NCBI GenBank assembly: GCA_007693765.1
Contig: RECZ01000127.1
Location: 1 to 41,227, forward strand
Length of the DNA: 41,227 nucleotides
From: Phycisphaerales bacterium
Lineage (GTDB): Bacteria > Planctomycetota > Phycisphaerae > Phycisphaerales > UBA1924
Direction of reading: 5' to 3'
In this document: one piece after another, positions 8,760-17,315 of the stretch
How positions within the stretch are numbered: position 1 is the first letter of the stretch
Layout: the number at the start of each line of letters is the position of its first letter
The notes under the pieces: generated by a model
Databases searched by the model: none
Told to the model about the DNA's origin: nothing
Seen by the model: the letters and a program-made list of their open reading frames with translations, nothing else
Translations under genes and position numbers: made by a program

Positions 8760-8833
8760 TCACTCCGCTTGCCTGGTGCGGCTGCACAACCTGCTTTATC
8801 CCCCGGCCGGCGCCCCGCCGCCCCGTGCGCTCC

Positions 8834-8862
8834 TTGCCCGCCTTTGGGGGCGTCCGTACACT
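8834..8862 (+). promoter_or_regulatory. Promoter of the NDUFA9-like gene
   Basis: TTGCCC (8834-8839), 17-base spacer, TACACT (8857-8862). The -10 ends ten bases before the ATG at 8873, so the mRNA would have a leader of only a few bases. This supports 8873 over the upstream in-frame start at 8825, which precedes the promoter. Confidence 0.55.
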
Positions 8863-8872
8863 CCTCGCCGAC

Positions 8873-9874
8873 ATGCACGATGAACCCCACAACCCCGCCG
8901 CTCTCAACGATCGAACCGTCTGCGTGACCGGCGCCACCGGGTTTGTCGGGGGGCACACCGTCCGGGCGTTGCTCGCCGCAGGCTGGCGGGTGCGCGCCCT
9001 CGTGCGTTCCCCGGAGAAGGGCGCGGCCCTTCGCGACGACCGCGTCGAGACCGTGCGCGGCGATGTCTTCGACGCCGGCGCCATGCGCGACCTCGCCGCG
9101 GGCGCTGCGGCGATGGTGCATCTCATCGGCATCCGCATGGAGCGCAAGGGCGGCGTGACGTTCCAGCGGATGCACGTCGAGGCCACCCGGGCGGCGCTCG
9201 CGGCGGCCGAGGCCGGCGGCGTGCGGCGGTACGTGCAGATGTCGGCGCTGGGCGTCCGCCCCAACGGCCCCTGCGCGTACTACCAGACGAAGCACGAGGC
9301 CGAGACGCTGGTGCGTCGCTCCGGCCTCGACTGGACGATCCTCCGCCCCTCGCTGATCCACGGCCCGGACGGCGAGTTCATGCAGATGATCAAGGGCTGG
9401 GCCACGGCCAAGGCGCCGCCCTTCCTGTTCCTCCCATATTTTGAGCGTCTGCGGTTCGATCCGAACCCCCTGATGCCCCCCAAGGGCGAGGTTCCCCTGG
9501 CGCAGCCGGTCGCGGTGCAGGACGTCGCCGGCGCCGTGTGCGCAGCGCTCGAGCGTGAGGACGCCGTCGGCGAGATCTTCCCGCTGGGCGGGCCCGACGT
9601 CATCGCGTGGCCCGACCTGCTCGAAACGGTGCGCGATGCGCTCCCCGGCGCGAAGCGCTGGATGGCGGCGATGAGCATCCCCGGCGTCGTCGCGCAGGGC
9701 GTCGCGATCGGTGCGGCGGCCGTCGGTCTCGACGGCCTGCTCCCCTTCGGCCCTTCCGAGGCCGTCATGGGCACGGAAGACAACGTCTGCTCGAACGAGA
9801 AGGCCCGGCTGCAACTCGGGTTCGACCCCCAACCCTTCGCGCCGCTCGTCCGTGCCTACGCCGCACAGATCTGA
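8873..9874 (+). CDS. NDUFA9-like NAD(P)-binding protein (atypical SDR)
   Basis: An atypical short-chain dehydrogenase/reductase, 333 residues from ATG 8873. The nucleotide-binding motif is TGATGFVGG (19-27), followed by the typical VRALVRSPEKG second strand. A Y-x-x-x-K region (YYQTKHEAE) and WTILRPSLIHGP are hallmarks of the complex-I NDUFA9-like subgroup. Such proteins are NAD(P)-binding and in bacteria are mostly of unassigned role, often linked to quinone, terpenoid or respiratory metabolism. The nuoB gene in this window is 30 kb away, so no operon link supports a complex-I role. The short gap to the symporter gene (33 bp) suggests a two-gene unit. Confidence 0.88.
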   Translation: MHDEPHNPAALNDRTVCVTGATGFVGGHTVRALLAAGWRVRALVRSPEKGAALRDDRVETVRGDVFDAGAMRDLAAGAAAMVHLIGIRMERKGGVTFQRMHVEATRAALAAAEAGGVRRYVQMSALGVRPNGPCAYYQTKHEAETLVRRSGLDWTILRPSLIHGPDGEFMQMIKGWATAKAPPFLFLPYFERLRFDPNPLMPPKGEVPLAQPVAVQDVAGAVCAALEREDAVGEIFPLGGPDVIAWPDLLETVRDALPGAKRWMAAMSIPGVVAQGVAIGAAAVGLDGLLPFGPSEAVMGTEDNVCSNEKARLQLGFDPQPFAPLVRAYAAQI

Positions 9875-9907
9875 CGACGAGGCGCCGCGCACCGACGTGG
9901 AGCCCCC

Positions 9908-11266
9908 ATGCGCAAGACGAACCTGCTGACCGTCCTCATCCTCGCCGGCGTCGTGCTGGGCGTGCTGTTCGGGCACTTTCTGCTGTGGGACCCGAACGCC
10001 TCCCGCGAGGCGCTCGAGCAGTCGACGAGCTGGTGGCGGAGCGCTGGCGACTTCCTGCTGATGCGTCCGCTGATGCTCATCGCGGCGCCGCTGATCTTCA
10101 CCAGCGTGCTCATCGGCGTGACGTCGGTGGGCGACCCGCGGAAGCTGGGCGTCATCGGCGGCGCGACGCTGGTGTTCTACCTCGTGACGATGCTGCTGGC
10201 CGTGACGGTGGGCGTGACCGTCGGGGCGACGGTGAAGCCCGGCGCCAACATGCCCGAGGAGATCAGGCAAGCAGCGCAGGAGGTCGGGCGCCAGCACCTC
10301 GAGGGCCGCAACATCGTGCCCGAGCCCGCCGGCGAGCAGATCGGCGGCGCGTGGCGGAGCATCCTCGAGCAACTCATCCCCGACAACCTGCTGCGCGCGG
10401 GCGTCGAGGCGCAGTACCTCTCGATCATCACCGTGACCATCGTGCTGGGCATCGGCCTGCTGGTGGTGGGGCGCCGTGCGCGACCGTTTCTCGACGTGGT
10501 CGAGGGGGTGCACGAGGCGCTCATGGTGATCGTGCGGGCCATCCTGTGGGTGATGCCGCTGGGCGTGATGTTCCTCGTGGCCTGGTCGGTGGGCACGATG
10601 GGCCTGAACAACCTCGTGGGCGCGCTCTCGAAGTACGTCGCGGCGGTGCTGGCGGGCCTCGGCGTGCACATGTTCGTCACGCTGCCGCTGGTGCTTTGGA
10701 TCATCACCCGCACCAACCCGTTCAAGTACATGTGGGCCATGCGTCCGGCGCTCTTCACCGCGTTCGGCACGGCGTCGAGCATGGCCACGCTGCCGGTGAC
10801 AATCGAGACCTCCGTCGACAAGGGCGGGTGTTCGCGGCGCGCCTCGGGCATCGTGCTGCCGCTGGGCGCCACGGTGAACATGGACGGCACGGCGCTCTAT
10901 CAGGGCATCGCCGTCATCTTCATGTTCCAGGCCTTCGGGTACGACCTGCACTTTGCGCAGTACCTGGTGATCGTGCTCACCGCGACGCTCTCGGCCATCG
11001 GCGCCGCGGGCATCCCCGGCGGCGGGCTGGTGACGACGATCATCATCGTCAGCGCCGTGAACACCACCATCGCGGCCCGCGACCCAGGCATCCCCGCGCT
11101 GCCCATCGCGGCGGGTCTGGGGCTGATCCTCTCGGTGGACCGCGTGCTGGATATGTGCCGCACGACCGTGAACATCTGGGGCGACGCCGTCGGCGCCCGC
11201 GCCATCACCCGCCTCGCGCCGGACGACCCCACGGAGCAGCCCGAGCGCGAGAAGGCGCTGGGCTGA
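9908..11266 (+). CDS. Dicarboxylate/amino acid:cation symporter (DAACS family)
   Basis: Inner-membrane GltP/GltT/DctA-type transporter that couples uptake of glutamate, aspartate or C4-dicarboxylates to Na+ or H+. Its 452 residues match the family. Diagnostic segments are present: a serine-containing hairpin region (AFGTASSMATLPVT), NMDGTALYQG in transmembrane helix 7, GIPGGGLVTTIIIV in the second hairpin, and SVDRVLDMCRTTVNIWGD in helix 8, carrying the substrate-binding Asp/Arg/Asn. A loop of about 60 residues (MPEEIRQAAQEVGRQHLEG onward) is typical of subfamily variation. GTGGAG precedes the ATG at 9908. The substrate cannot be fixed from sequence alone. Confidence 0.94.
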   Translation: MRKTNLLTVLILAGVVLGVLFGHFLLWDPNASREALEQSTSWWRSAGDFLLMRPLMLIAAPLIFTSVLIGVTSVGDPRKLGVIGGATLVFYLVTMLLAVTVGVTVGATVKPGANMPEEIRQAAQEVGRQHLEGRNIVPEPAGEQIGGAWRSILEQLIPDNLLRAGVEAQYLSIITVTIVLGIGLLVVGRRARPFLDVVEGVHEALMVIVRAILWVMPLGVMFLVAWSVGTMGLNNLVGALSKYVAAVLAGLGVHMFVTLPLVLWIITRTNPFKYMWAMRPALFTAFGTASSMATLPVTIETSVDKGGCSRRASGIVLPLGATVNMDGTALYQGIAVIFMFQAFGYDLHFAQYLVIVLTATLSAIGAAGIPGGGLVTTIIIVSAVNTTIAARDPGIPALPIAAGLGLILSVDRVLDMCRTTVNIWGDAVGARAITRLAPDDPTEQPEREKALG

Positions 11267-11302
11267 GGCGCACCGGTTCGATTTCTCGCGAAGGCCGCGC
11301 GA

Positions 11303-13120
11303 TCAGGCGGGCTTGTCCTGCGCGGTGTTGACGACGTGCAGTTCCTTGAGCTGCGCGGCGTCGACGGGGCCGGGTGCGCGGGTCATGAGGTCGGCGCCGA
11401 TCTGCGTCTTTGGGAAGGCCATGACGTCGCGGATGTTGTCCGTGCCGCACAGGTGCATGACGAGGCGGTCGAAGCCGAAGGCGATGCCGCCGTGGGGCGG
11501 GGCGCCGTACTTGAGCGCATCGAGCAGGAAGGAGAACTTCTCCTTCGCCTCCTCGTCGCTGAGGCCGATGAGCCGGAAGACCTTCTCCTGCACCGCCTGA
11601 TCGTGGATACGGATCGACCCGCCCGCGATCTCGGAGCCGTTGACGACGAGGTCGTACCCCGCGGAGACCACGCCCTCGATGGCGTCGCGGTCGCCGGCGT
11701 CGGCGCGCAGGAAGGCGTCGAGCTGGTCGGGGTTGGGCGCGGTGAAGGGGTGGTGCATGGCGACCCACCGGCCGCCCTCCTCGTCGTACTCGAACATGGG
11801 GAAGTCGATCACCCAGACGAAGTTCCACGCCCCCTCGGGGATCATGCCCAGGTCGCGGGCGATCTTCTGGCGGAGCTCGCCCAGCGCTCGGGCGCACACG
11901 GTGAACGTGTCGGCGCCGAAGACGACGAGGTCGCCGGGCTCGAGGCCGAGCCGCTCGTCGAGCTCGGCGCGGATGGGCTCGACGAAGCGGGCCACGCCCG
12001 TGTCGAAGCCCGCCTCACCACGCTTGGTGACGGGCGCGCCGCCGGCGCCGAACTGCTTGACGAACTCGCTGTAGCCGTCGGTCATCTTGCGCGTGAGTCG
12101 CTCGGCGCCGCCGGGGATGCGGATCGCCTTGACGGCGCCCTTGCGCTTCTCGAGCGCCTGCGTGAAGACCTTGAAGTCCGTCTTCGCGGCGATGTCGGAG
12201 ATGTCCACCAGCTCGAGGCCGTAGCGCGTGTCGGGCCGGTCGACGCCGTAGCGGTGCATCGCCTCGTGGTAGGTGATGCGGGGCAGGGGGGGTACATCGA
12301 CGCCGAGCACCTCTTTCCAGAGGCGTCGCGCGAAGCCCTCCATGGTGTCCATCACCTGCTCGCGGGTGACGAAGGACATCTCGAGATCGATCTGCGTGAA
12401 CTCCGCCTGCCGGTCGGCGCGGGGGTCCTCGTCGCGGAAGCAGCGGCAGATCTGCATGTACCGCTCGCAGCCGCTGACCATGAGGATCTGCTTGAAGAGC
12501 TGCGGGCTCTGGGGCAGGGCGTACCACGCCCCGGGCTGGAGCCGTGAAGGCACGAGGAAGTCGCGGGCGCCCTCGGGCGTGCTCTTGCACAGGATGGGCG
12601 TCTCGATCTCGAGGAAGCCCTGCTCGTCGAAGTAATCGCGCGCGAGCTTCGACGCGCGGTGGCGCGTGCGCAGGATCTTCTGCATCCGCGGGCGGCGGAG
12701 GTCGAGGTAGCGGTGGCGGAGGCGGATCTCCTCGTTGGGGAGGCTGTCCTTGTCCGTCGGGTGGAAGGGTGGCGTCTGGGCCTTGCTCAGGACGGTCAGC
12801 GTGTCGACGACGACCTCGATCTCGCCCGTCTCCAGCTTGGGGTTGGCGCCGCCGTCGCGCACGCGGACGACGCCGCTCGCGGCGATCACGTCCTCGCCCC
12901 GCAGCTTGTCGGAGGCGTCCACCACGTCCTTGGGGCAGTCCTCGAGGTCGAAGACGAGCTGGGTGACGCCCTCGCGGTCGCGGAGGTCGATGAAGACGAG
13001 GGCGTCGCCGTGCTCGCGCCGGGAATCGACCCAGCCGGCGACGGTGACGCGCGCGCCGGCGTGGCTGCTGCGGAGTTGGCCGCAGGTGTGCGTGCGGGTG
13101 TAGGGCGATGTGCTGGTCAT
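11303..13120 (-). CDS. aspS: Aspartyl-tRNA synthetase
   Basis: Class IIb aspartate-tRNA ligase of the long bacterial type (605 residues). The N-terminal OB-fold anticodon-binding domain reads GWVDSRREHGDALVFIDLRD. Class II motif 2 is FRDEDPRADRQAEFTQIDLE and motif 3 is GIAFGFDRLVMHLCG. The bacterial GAD insertion lies between. Whether it also charges tRNA-Asn cannot be read from sequence; the absence of gatCAB here says nothing. I chose ATG 13120 (MTSTSPYTRTHTCGQL) because upstream in-frame sequence is non-protein-like and overlaps the lpxB promoter. There is no clear Shine-Dalgarno. The gene is divergent from lpxB and convergent with the symporter gene (36-bp gap). Confidence 0.96.
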   Translation of the reverse strand: MTSTSPYTRTHTCGQLRSSHAGARVTVAGWVDSRREHGDALVFIDLRDREGVTQLVFDLEDCPKDVVDASDKLRGEDVIAASGVVRVRDGGANPKLETGEIEVVVDTLTVLSKAQTPPFHPTDKDSLPNEEIRLRHRYLDLRRPRMQKILRTRHRASKLARDYFDEQGFLEIETPILCKSTPEGARDFLVPSRLQPGAWYALPQSPQLFKQILMVSGCERYMQICRCFRDEDPRADRQAEFTQIDLEMSFVTREQVMDTMEGFARRLWKEVLGVDVPPLPRITYHEAMHRYGVDRPDTRYGLELVDISDIAAKTDFKVFTQALEKRKGAVKAIRIPGGAERLTRKMTDGYSEFVKQFGAGGAPVTKRGEAGFDTGVARFVEPIRAELDERLGLEPGDLVVFGADTFTVCARALGELRQKIARDLGMIPEGAWNFVWVIDFPMFEYDEEGGRWVAMHHPFTAPNPDQLDAFLRADAGDRDAIEGVVSAGYDLVVNGSEIAGGSIRIHDQAVQEKVFRLIGLSDEEAKEKFSFLLDALKYGAPPHGGIAFGFDRLVMHLCGTDNIRDVMAFPKTQIGADLMTRAPGPVDAAQLKELHVVNTAQDKPA

Positions 13121-13173
13121 AAAGCGCCTGAAAAGGGGGTGGGGTCGCGGGGCGTCTGTGCGCGCGAGCGGGG

Positions 13174-13179
13174 AGTATA
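13174..13179 (-). promoter_or_regulatory. -10-like TATACT for aspS
   Basis: Minus-strand TATACT 53 bases upstream of the aspS ATG, in the aspS/lpxB divergent gap. The -35 region is poor. Confidence 0.4.
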
Positions 13180-13266
13180 CCCGTGGCCGGGCGAGGCTCG
13201 AACGGCGCGGCGGCGGGCGCCGTCGGCCATGCGGGGCGCTCTCGGGGTGGAATCCGCCGTCGCGCG

Positions 13267-13295
13267 TTGACATCCGGCGTTCTTTCGCGTCTTGT
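13267..13295 (+). promoter_or_regulatory. lpxB promoter: TTGACA-17-TCTTGT, probably leaderless
   Basis: A perfect -35 consensus TTGACA at 13267-13272, a 17-base spacer and a weak -10 TCTTGT at 13290-13295. Six bases then separate it from the GTG start at 13302. The geometry matches other leaderless starts in this window and supports the GTG start. Confidence 0.6.
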
Positions 13296-13301
13296 TCACC
13301 T

Positions 13302-14501
13302 GTGCCGCACACCCACGACAACACCCGGACCGGCCCGCGTTCGGTGCTCTTCACCGCGTTCGAGCCCAGCGGCGACGAGCACGCCGCCGTGGTCATCCGC
13401 GAGCTGCGCCGGCGCGACCCGTCGCTGGTCATCCACGCGTGGGGCGGGGAGCGGATGGAGCGAGCCGGCGCGGTCGTCGTGGAGCGCACGGGGCTCGCGG
13501 CGACGATGGGCATGCCGGGGCTCGCCAAAATCCTCGAACATCGCCGCATCAACCGCCGCGTCGAGTCTTGGGTGAAGTCGAACCGCCCCTGCCTGCACGT
13601 CGCGGTGGATTCCCCAGCCGCGAACTTCCCGATCTGCAAGATCACCCGAGCGCATGGGGCGAGCGTCGTGCATCTGGTGGCGCCGCAGATGTGGGCGTGG
13701 GGGTCGTGGCGCGTCAGGAAGCTGCGGCGGCTGACGGACCACGTGCTCTGCCTGCTGCCCTTCGAGCCGGATTGGTTCGAGGCCCGGGGCGTGCGGGCGA
13801 CCTTCGTCGGCCACCCCCTGCTGGATCACGAACTCGACGAGGAGGCGATCGAGGCCGCCGTGCACGGCTTCCCCGAGGGATCGCCGAAGGTCGCGATCAT
13901 GCCGGGCTCACGCCCGTCGGAGATCACGGCCAACTTCCCCATGATGCTCGAGACCTTCCGACGCATCCGTGAGCGCCAGCCCGGGGCCGCGTGCGTCGTG
14001 GCGGCGACGACGGAGCGGGTGCGCGAGCGCCTGCGCGAGATCGCCAACGAGTGGGGGGGGTGGCCCGAGGGGATGGACGTCGTCGTCGCCGGCGTCGACA
14101 GCGCCACGCGCTGGTGCGACCTGGCGATCGTCGTCTCCGGCACCGTCACGCTGCACGTGGCGCGTCAGCACAAGCCGATGGTCGTCATCTACCGCGTCAA
14201 CAAGTTCACGTATGCGCTCGTCGGCCGGTGGATTATCGCGGCGGATCACATCGCCCTGCCCAACCTCGTCGCCGGGCGGCGCATCGTGCCTGAGATCGCG
14301 CCCAAGACCAACGACGACCCCGCGCCCATCGTCGAGCAGGCGATGCGTCTCCTCGACGACGCCGACGCACGCCGAGCGATGCGCGACGACCTCGCCGACA
14401 CGATGCGGCGCTTCGAGGGCCGCAGCGCCGCGACCGGCGCGGCGGACGCCATCGAGCAGACGCTGCGCGAACTCCGCCCGGCCCTCGTCGGCGCGACCTG
14501 A
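13302..14501 (+). CDS. lpxB: Lipid-A-disaccharide synthase
   Basis: GT19 glycosyltransferase that joins UDP-2,3-diacylglucosamine and lipid X to form lipid A disaccharide at the inner membrane, indicating an LPS-type outer membrane. With the GTG start it has 399 residues, normal length. Motifs: FTAFEPSGDEHAA near the N-terminus (family: GEPSGDxHxA), LVAPQMWAWG, LLPFEPDWFEARGV followed by FVGHPLLD, and IMPGSRPSEI for nucleotide-sugar binding. The SGTVTLHVA segment replaces the usual SGTATLE. The in-frame ATG at 13110 is unlikely because it overlaps the divergent aspS start and precedes the promoter. It ends eight bases from the convergent gene at 14510. No other lpx genes are adjacent. Confidence 0.93.
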   Translation: MPHTHDNTRTGPRSVLFTAFEPSGDEHAAVVIRELRRRDPSLVIHAWGGERMERAGAVVVERTGLAATMGMPGLAKILEHRRINRRVESWVKSNRPCLHVAVDSPAANFPICKITRAHGASVVHLVAPQMWAWGSWRVRKLRRLTDHVLCLLPFEPDWFEARGVRATFVGHPLLDHELDEEAIEAAVHGFPEGSPKVAIMPGSRPSEITANFPMMLETFRRIRERQPGAACVVAATTERVRERLREIANEWGGWPEGMDVVVAGVDSATRWCDLAIVVSGTVTLHVARQHKPMVVIYRVNKFTYALVGRWIIAADHIALPNLVAGRRIVPEIAPKTNDDPAPIVEQAMRLLDDADARRAMRDDLADTMRRFEGRSAATGAADAIEQTLRELRPALVGAT

Positions 14502-14509
14502 CGCAGCGC

Positions 14510-15163
14510 TCAGCCCGCCCGATCCACCGTCACCGCCGCCACCAGGCACGCGCCGTTGCCGATGCGGTCGCTGAGGGTGAACGCGCACGTCGCCGGGGCG
14601 CGGATCGGCAGCCCCTTGTCGAGGCAGCGGTGCGCCCAGACGCCCAGGTCGTGGCGGGCGACGCGTTCATCCTGTGTGAACATCACCAGCAGCAGGCACG
14701 CGTGGGCGATGCCCGCGTCGGCGCCGAGCTTGCGGATGTCCGACACCGCGGCGGTGAGCAGGCTGGAGGCGTACCCCCGGTCGGGCCCCGCGACGCCGCC
14801 GATGAGGGCGTGCTGGTGCGCCGCCTTGACCTCGACCCACAGCGCCTCGGCGGGATCGACGCCGCGATCGGCGAAGAGCGTGCCAGACAGGAGCGGGTCG
14901 AGCAGGTGGGCGCCGGGCTCGTGGGTGATGACGAAGTCGCACCGGTCGCCCTCGGAGCGTCTGGGGCGCCCGGCCCCGTTGGGGTAGCGCTGCTCGCGGA
15001 GAACGCCCCAGCCACGGCGCTCGAAGCCGGTGGCGAGCAGGGGGTGGAGGTCCACCTCGTCGAGTGCATCGAGGCCGTAGGGCGATTGCTCCTCGTCGCG
15101 CTTCGCGGCTTCCTCGCACAGGGCCTCGGCCGCGGACTCGCACACGCTGTGGGTGTCCCACAC
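14510..15163 (-). CDS. Unknown protein with a possible PD-(D/E)XK nuclease fold
   Basis: A 217-residue protein not recognised by family. The GTG start at 15163 is chosen because AGGAG (15172-15176) lies eight bases upstream; an in-frame TTG at 15250 is upstream of the hairpin terminator and unlikely. The pattern HPLLATGFERRGWGVLREQRYP, then RCDFVI with D76, then LWVEVKAAHQ with E111 and K113, matches the alpha-beta-beta order and D...ExK residues of restriction-endonuclease-like folds; E57 may be the extra acid. The spacing of about 35 residues between D and ExK is long. It could instead be an inactive member. It follows the alanine symporter gene but is separated from it by a probable terminator. 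Confidence 0.8.
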   Translation of the reverse strand: MWDTHSVCESAAEALCEEAAKRDEEQSPYGLDALDEVDLHPLLATGFERRGWGVLREQRYPNGAGRPRRSEGDRCDFVITHEPGAHLLDPLLSGTLFADRGVDPAEALWVEVKAAHQHALIGGVAGPDRGYASSLLTAAVSDIRKLGADAGIAHACLLLVMFTQDERVARHDLGVWAHRCLDKGLPIRAPATCAFTLSDRIGNGACLVAAVTVDRAG

Positions 15164-15196
15164 GTCGGCGGCTCCTGTGTGCTCGGTCGTCGAGCA

Positions 15197-15230
15197 AGAA
15201 ACGCGGCCCCGGGCGGTGGTGCGCCCGGGG
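15197..15230 (-). terminator. Hairpin terminator downstream of the alanine symporter gene
   Basis: A perfect 9-bp GC stem (15207-15215 with 15222-15230) with a six-base loop. On the minus strand it is followed after five bases by TTTCTT. It starts about 30 bp after the symporter stop at 15261, in the correct orientation, and lies upstream of the Shine-Dalgarno of the next gene. The U-tract is displaced, so efficiency may be modest. Confidence 0.5.
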
Positions 15231-15260
15231 GCGCGGGGAATGGTGAGCAAGTCGGAGCGA

Positions 15261-17159
15261 TCACTCGACGTCCTTGCCCTCGACGACGTCGGTGATGGGC
15301 GGCGCCTCGTGGCCGGGGTCCATCTCGCCGGTCTTGAGACGGCGGAAGTAGTCGTGATAGGCGCGCATCGCGAGGACGCCGAAGATGAGCATGATGGGGA
15401 TGTTCGCCCAGAGCATGACGCCGGTGCCCAGCGCGGTGAGGTTGTCGAGTTCCGCGTCGGTGCGGATGAGGCCCAGCGTCGCGATGAGGATCAGCAGGCA
15501 ATAGACGAGCTTGTAGGGAACGACGAACTTCTTTCCGAACAGGAAGATCACACCCTGCTCGCCGTAGTACGACCACGCGATCATCGTCGAGATGGCGAAG
15601 AGCCAGCACGCGATGGTGACGAGCCACATGCCCAGCCCCGGCAGCACCCGATCGAAGGCGTGCCCGGTGAGCATGGCGCCGACGAAGTGGTTGTAGAGGC
15701 CCGCGTCATCGATCGATGGGGAAGTTTCCGCTCGGTGTGGTATCCATCCGATGGCCAGACGGCCATCGTCGAGTTCGCGCAGCGTGCCGTGGAGGCGGTG
15801 CAGGTTGCGCCCGGTGTTCGCGTCCGTCTCGCCCTGGACGATCATGAAGACGGTGTTGTTGGCCCGCCACTCGCCGCTGATCCGGCGGGCGGCCACGGAC
15901 TTCGCAGGCACGTGCGACACGCTTGGGACCCAGCGATCGGTCGCGGTCTCGAGCGTGGTGACCGCGCTGCGTGGCAGGGCCCGGACCGGGGCTTCACCCA
16001 CGCCGGGGTTGCCAATAAGGAAGGTGTACTCCGCCTCGGTCTCGGCGACGACCTCGCCGAAGTACGTGCGGCTTCGCCCGTTGTCGTCATAGACGATGCG
16101 CTGTGGGTTCACGAGGGCGGGCGCACTGTCGAACGCCGCCTCCGCAGGACGGTTCCACGCGCCGCTCAGGAGGATCACGAGCGTGGTGAGCGTGCACACG
16201 ACGATGGTGTCGATGAAGGGTTCGAGCCCGGCGACGACGCCCTCGCGGACGGGCTCATCCGTCTTGGCCGCACTGTGCGCGATGGGTGCGGAGCCCTGGC
16301 CCGCCTCGCTGGAGAAGAGCGCCCGCTTCATGCCCCACAGGAAGGCGTAGCCCGCGGTGCCGCCGAGGAACGCGTCCGAGGCGTCCGCCGTGCTGAACGC
16401 GGAGACGACGATCAGCCGCAGCATCTCGGGCACCGAACCGAGGTTGAGCACGATCACGTAGAGGGCGGCGAGCAGGTACAGCGCGCACATGAGCGGCACG
16501 AGCCGGCCCGTCACGCTGCCGATGCGCTTGATGCCGCCGATGATCACCAGCCCCACGATGATGGCGAGGATCACGCCGATGACGTACGTCGGGATGGTCG
16601 GGAAGTAGCCGTGGGTGATCTCGGCGACGTTCCACGCCTGGAACATGTTGCCGCCGGTGATGGTGGAGATGAGCAGCGTGACGCAGAAGATCCCGCCGAT
16701 GAGCGTGCCCAGCGGGGCGAGGCCCATCCGCTTGAAGCCCTCTTTGGCGACCCACATCGGCCCGCCGAGCGGCCTGTCGGGATCGTCGGTGTTGCGGTAG
16801 AGCATCGAGAGGGTGACCTCGGTGGTCTTGAGGGCCATGCCCACGACGCCGATCACCCACATCCAGAAGACCGCCCCGGGCCCGCCCAGAGCGATGGCCA
16901 GCGCCACGCCGCCGATGTTGCCCAGCCCCACGGTGGCGCTGAGCGCCGTCGAGAGGGCTTGGAAGTGGTTGATGGCGCCGGGGTCGTCCTTGTCGTCGTA
17001 CTTGCCCCGGGTGACCGCGACGCCGTGCGTCAGGGCCCTGTACTGGCTGAAGCCGCTCCAGATGGTGAACAGGACGCCGACCGCCAGCACGATGTAGAGC
17101 ACGAAGTCGTGCCAGATCACGCCGTTGATCGTGTCGAGAAACGCGTTGAATGCCTCCAT
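15261..17159 (-). CDS. Alanine/glycine:cation symporter with a large inserted domain
   Basis: AGCS-family inner-membrane Na+:alanine (or glycine) symporter. The family signature is intact: SALSATVGLGNIGGVALAIA (73-92) followed by LGGPGAVFWMW, and later SSEAGQGSAPIAHSAAKTDEPVREG. It is 632 residues against roughly 450-550 for most relatives. The excess is a soluble stretch at about residues 335-485 (bases about 15705-16157), inserted between the helix ending VILLSGAW and the helix MWLVTIACWLFAISTMIAWSYYGE. The insert is strand-rich and polar (for example RIVYDDNGRSRTYFGEVVAE) and has no frame break or stop. The ATG at 17159 has AGGAG ten bases upstream. Confidence 0.93.
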   Translation of the reverse strand: MEAFNAFLDTINGVIWHDFVLYIVLAVGVLFTIWSGFSQYRALTHGVAVTRGKYDDKDDPGAINHFQALSTALSATVGLGNIGGVALAIALGGPGAVFWMWVIGVVGMALKTTEVTLSMLYRNTDDPDRPLGGPMWVAKEGFKRMGLAPLGTLIGGIFCVTLLISTITGGNMFQAWNVAEITHGYFPTIPTYVIGVILAIIVGLVIIGGIKRIGSVTGRLVPLMCALYLLAALYVIVLNLGSVPEMLRLIVVSAFSTADASDAFLGGTAGYAFLWGMKRALFSSEAGQGSAPIAHSAAKTDEPVREGVVAGLEPFIDTIVVCTLTTLVILLSGAWNRPAEAAFDSAPALVNPQRIVYDDNGRSRTYFGEVVAETEAEYTFLIGNPGVGEAPVRALPRSAVTTLETATDRWVPSVSHVPAKSVAARRISGEWRANNTVFMIVQGETDANTGRNLHRLHGTLRELDDGRLAIGWIPHRAETSPSIDDAGLYNHFVGAMLTGHAFDRVLPGLGMWLVTIACWLFAISTMIAWSYYGEQGVIFLFGKKFVVPYKLVYCLLILIATLGLIRTDAELDNLTALGTGVMLWANIPIMLIFGVLAMRAYHDYFRRLKTGEMDPGHEAPPITDVVEGKDVE

Positions 17160-17276
17160 CAGGCGTGGCTCCTGTGGGTCAGTGGGAGGGGTGGAACGGG
17201 CGCGTCATGATGCCGTCTCGACCGATTTGACGCAACGCGAACGAGCGGGGGGCGTCGGTCGGGGGATGATCGGAGG

Positions 17277-17282
17277 TACAGT
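17277..17282 (+). promoter_or_regulatory. -10-like TACAGT upstream of the gene at 17316
   Basis: TACAGT 33 bases before the ATG, preceded by G as in several other gTANNNT boxes here. No good -35. The transcript would keep its GGAGA Shine-Dalgarno. Confidence 0.35.
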
Positions 17283-17315
17283 AACGGGCCCGCACCACGC
17301 CGCAACGGAGACCTC

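Noticed and set aside
13110-13301. In-frame ATG at 13110 as lpxB start
   Set aside because: It overlaps the divergent aspS start, precedes the TTGACA promoter and adds low-complexity sequence. The GTG at 13302 gives the family length and a consistent promoter spacing.
15153-17210. Long open frames opposite the alanine symporter gene, and similar ones opposite the secretin, gcvP, mfd and priA genes
   Set aside because: GC-rich coding DNA keeps the antisense frames free of stops. The antisense proteins are Arg/Ala/Val/Asp-rich and have no family motifs, while the sense strand has clear conserved motifs.
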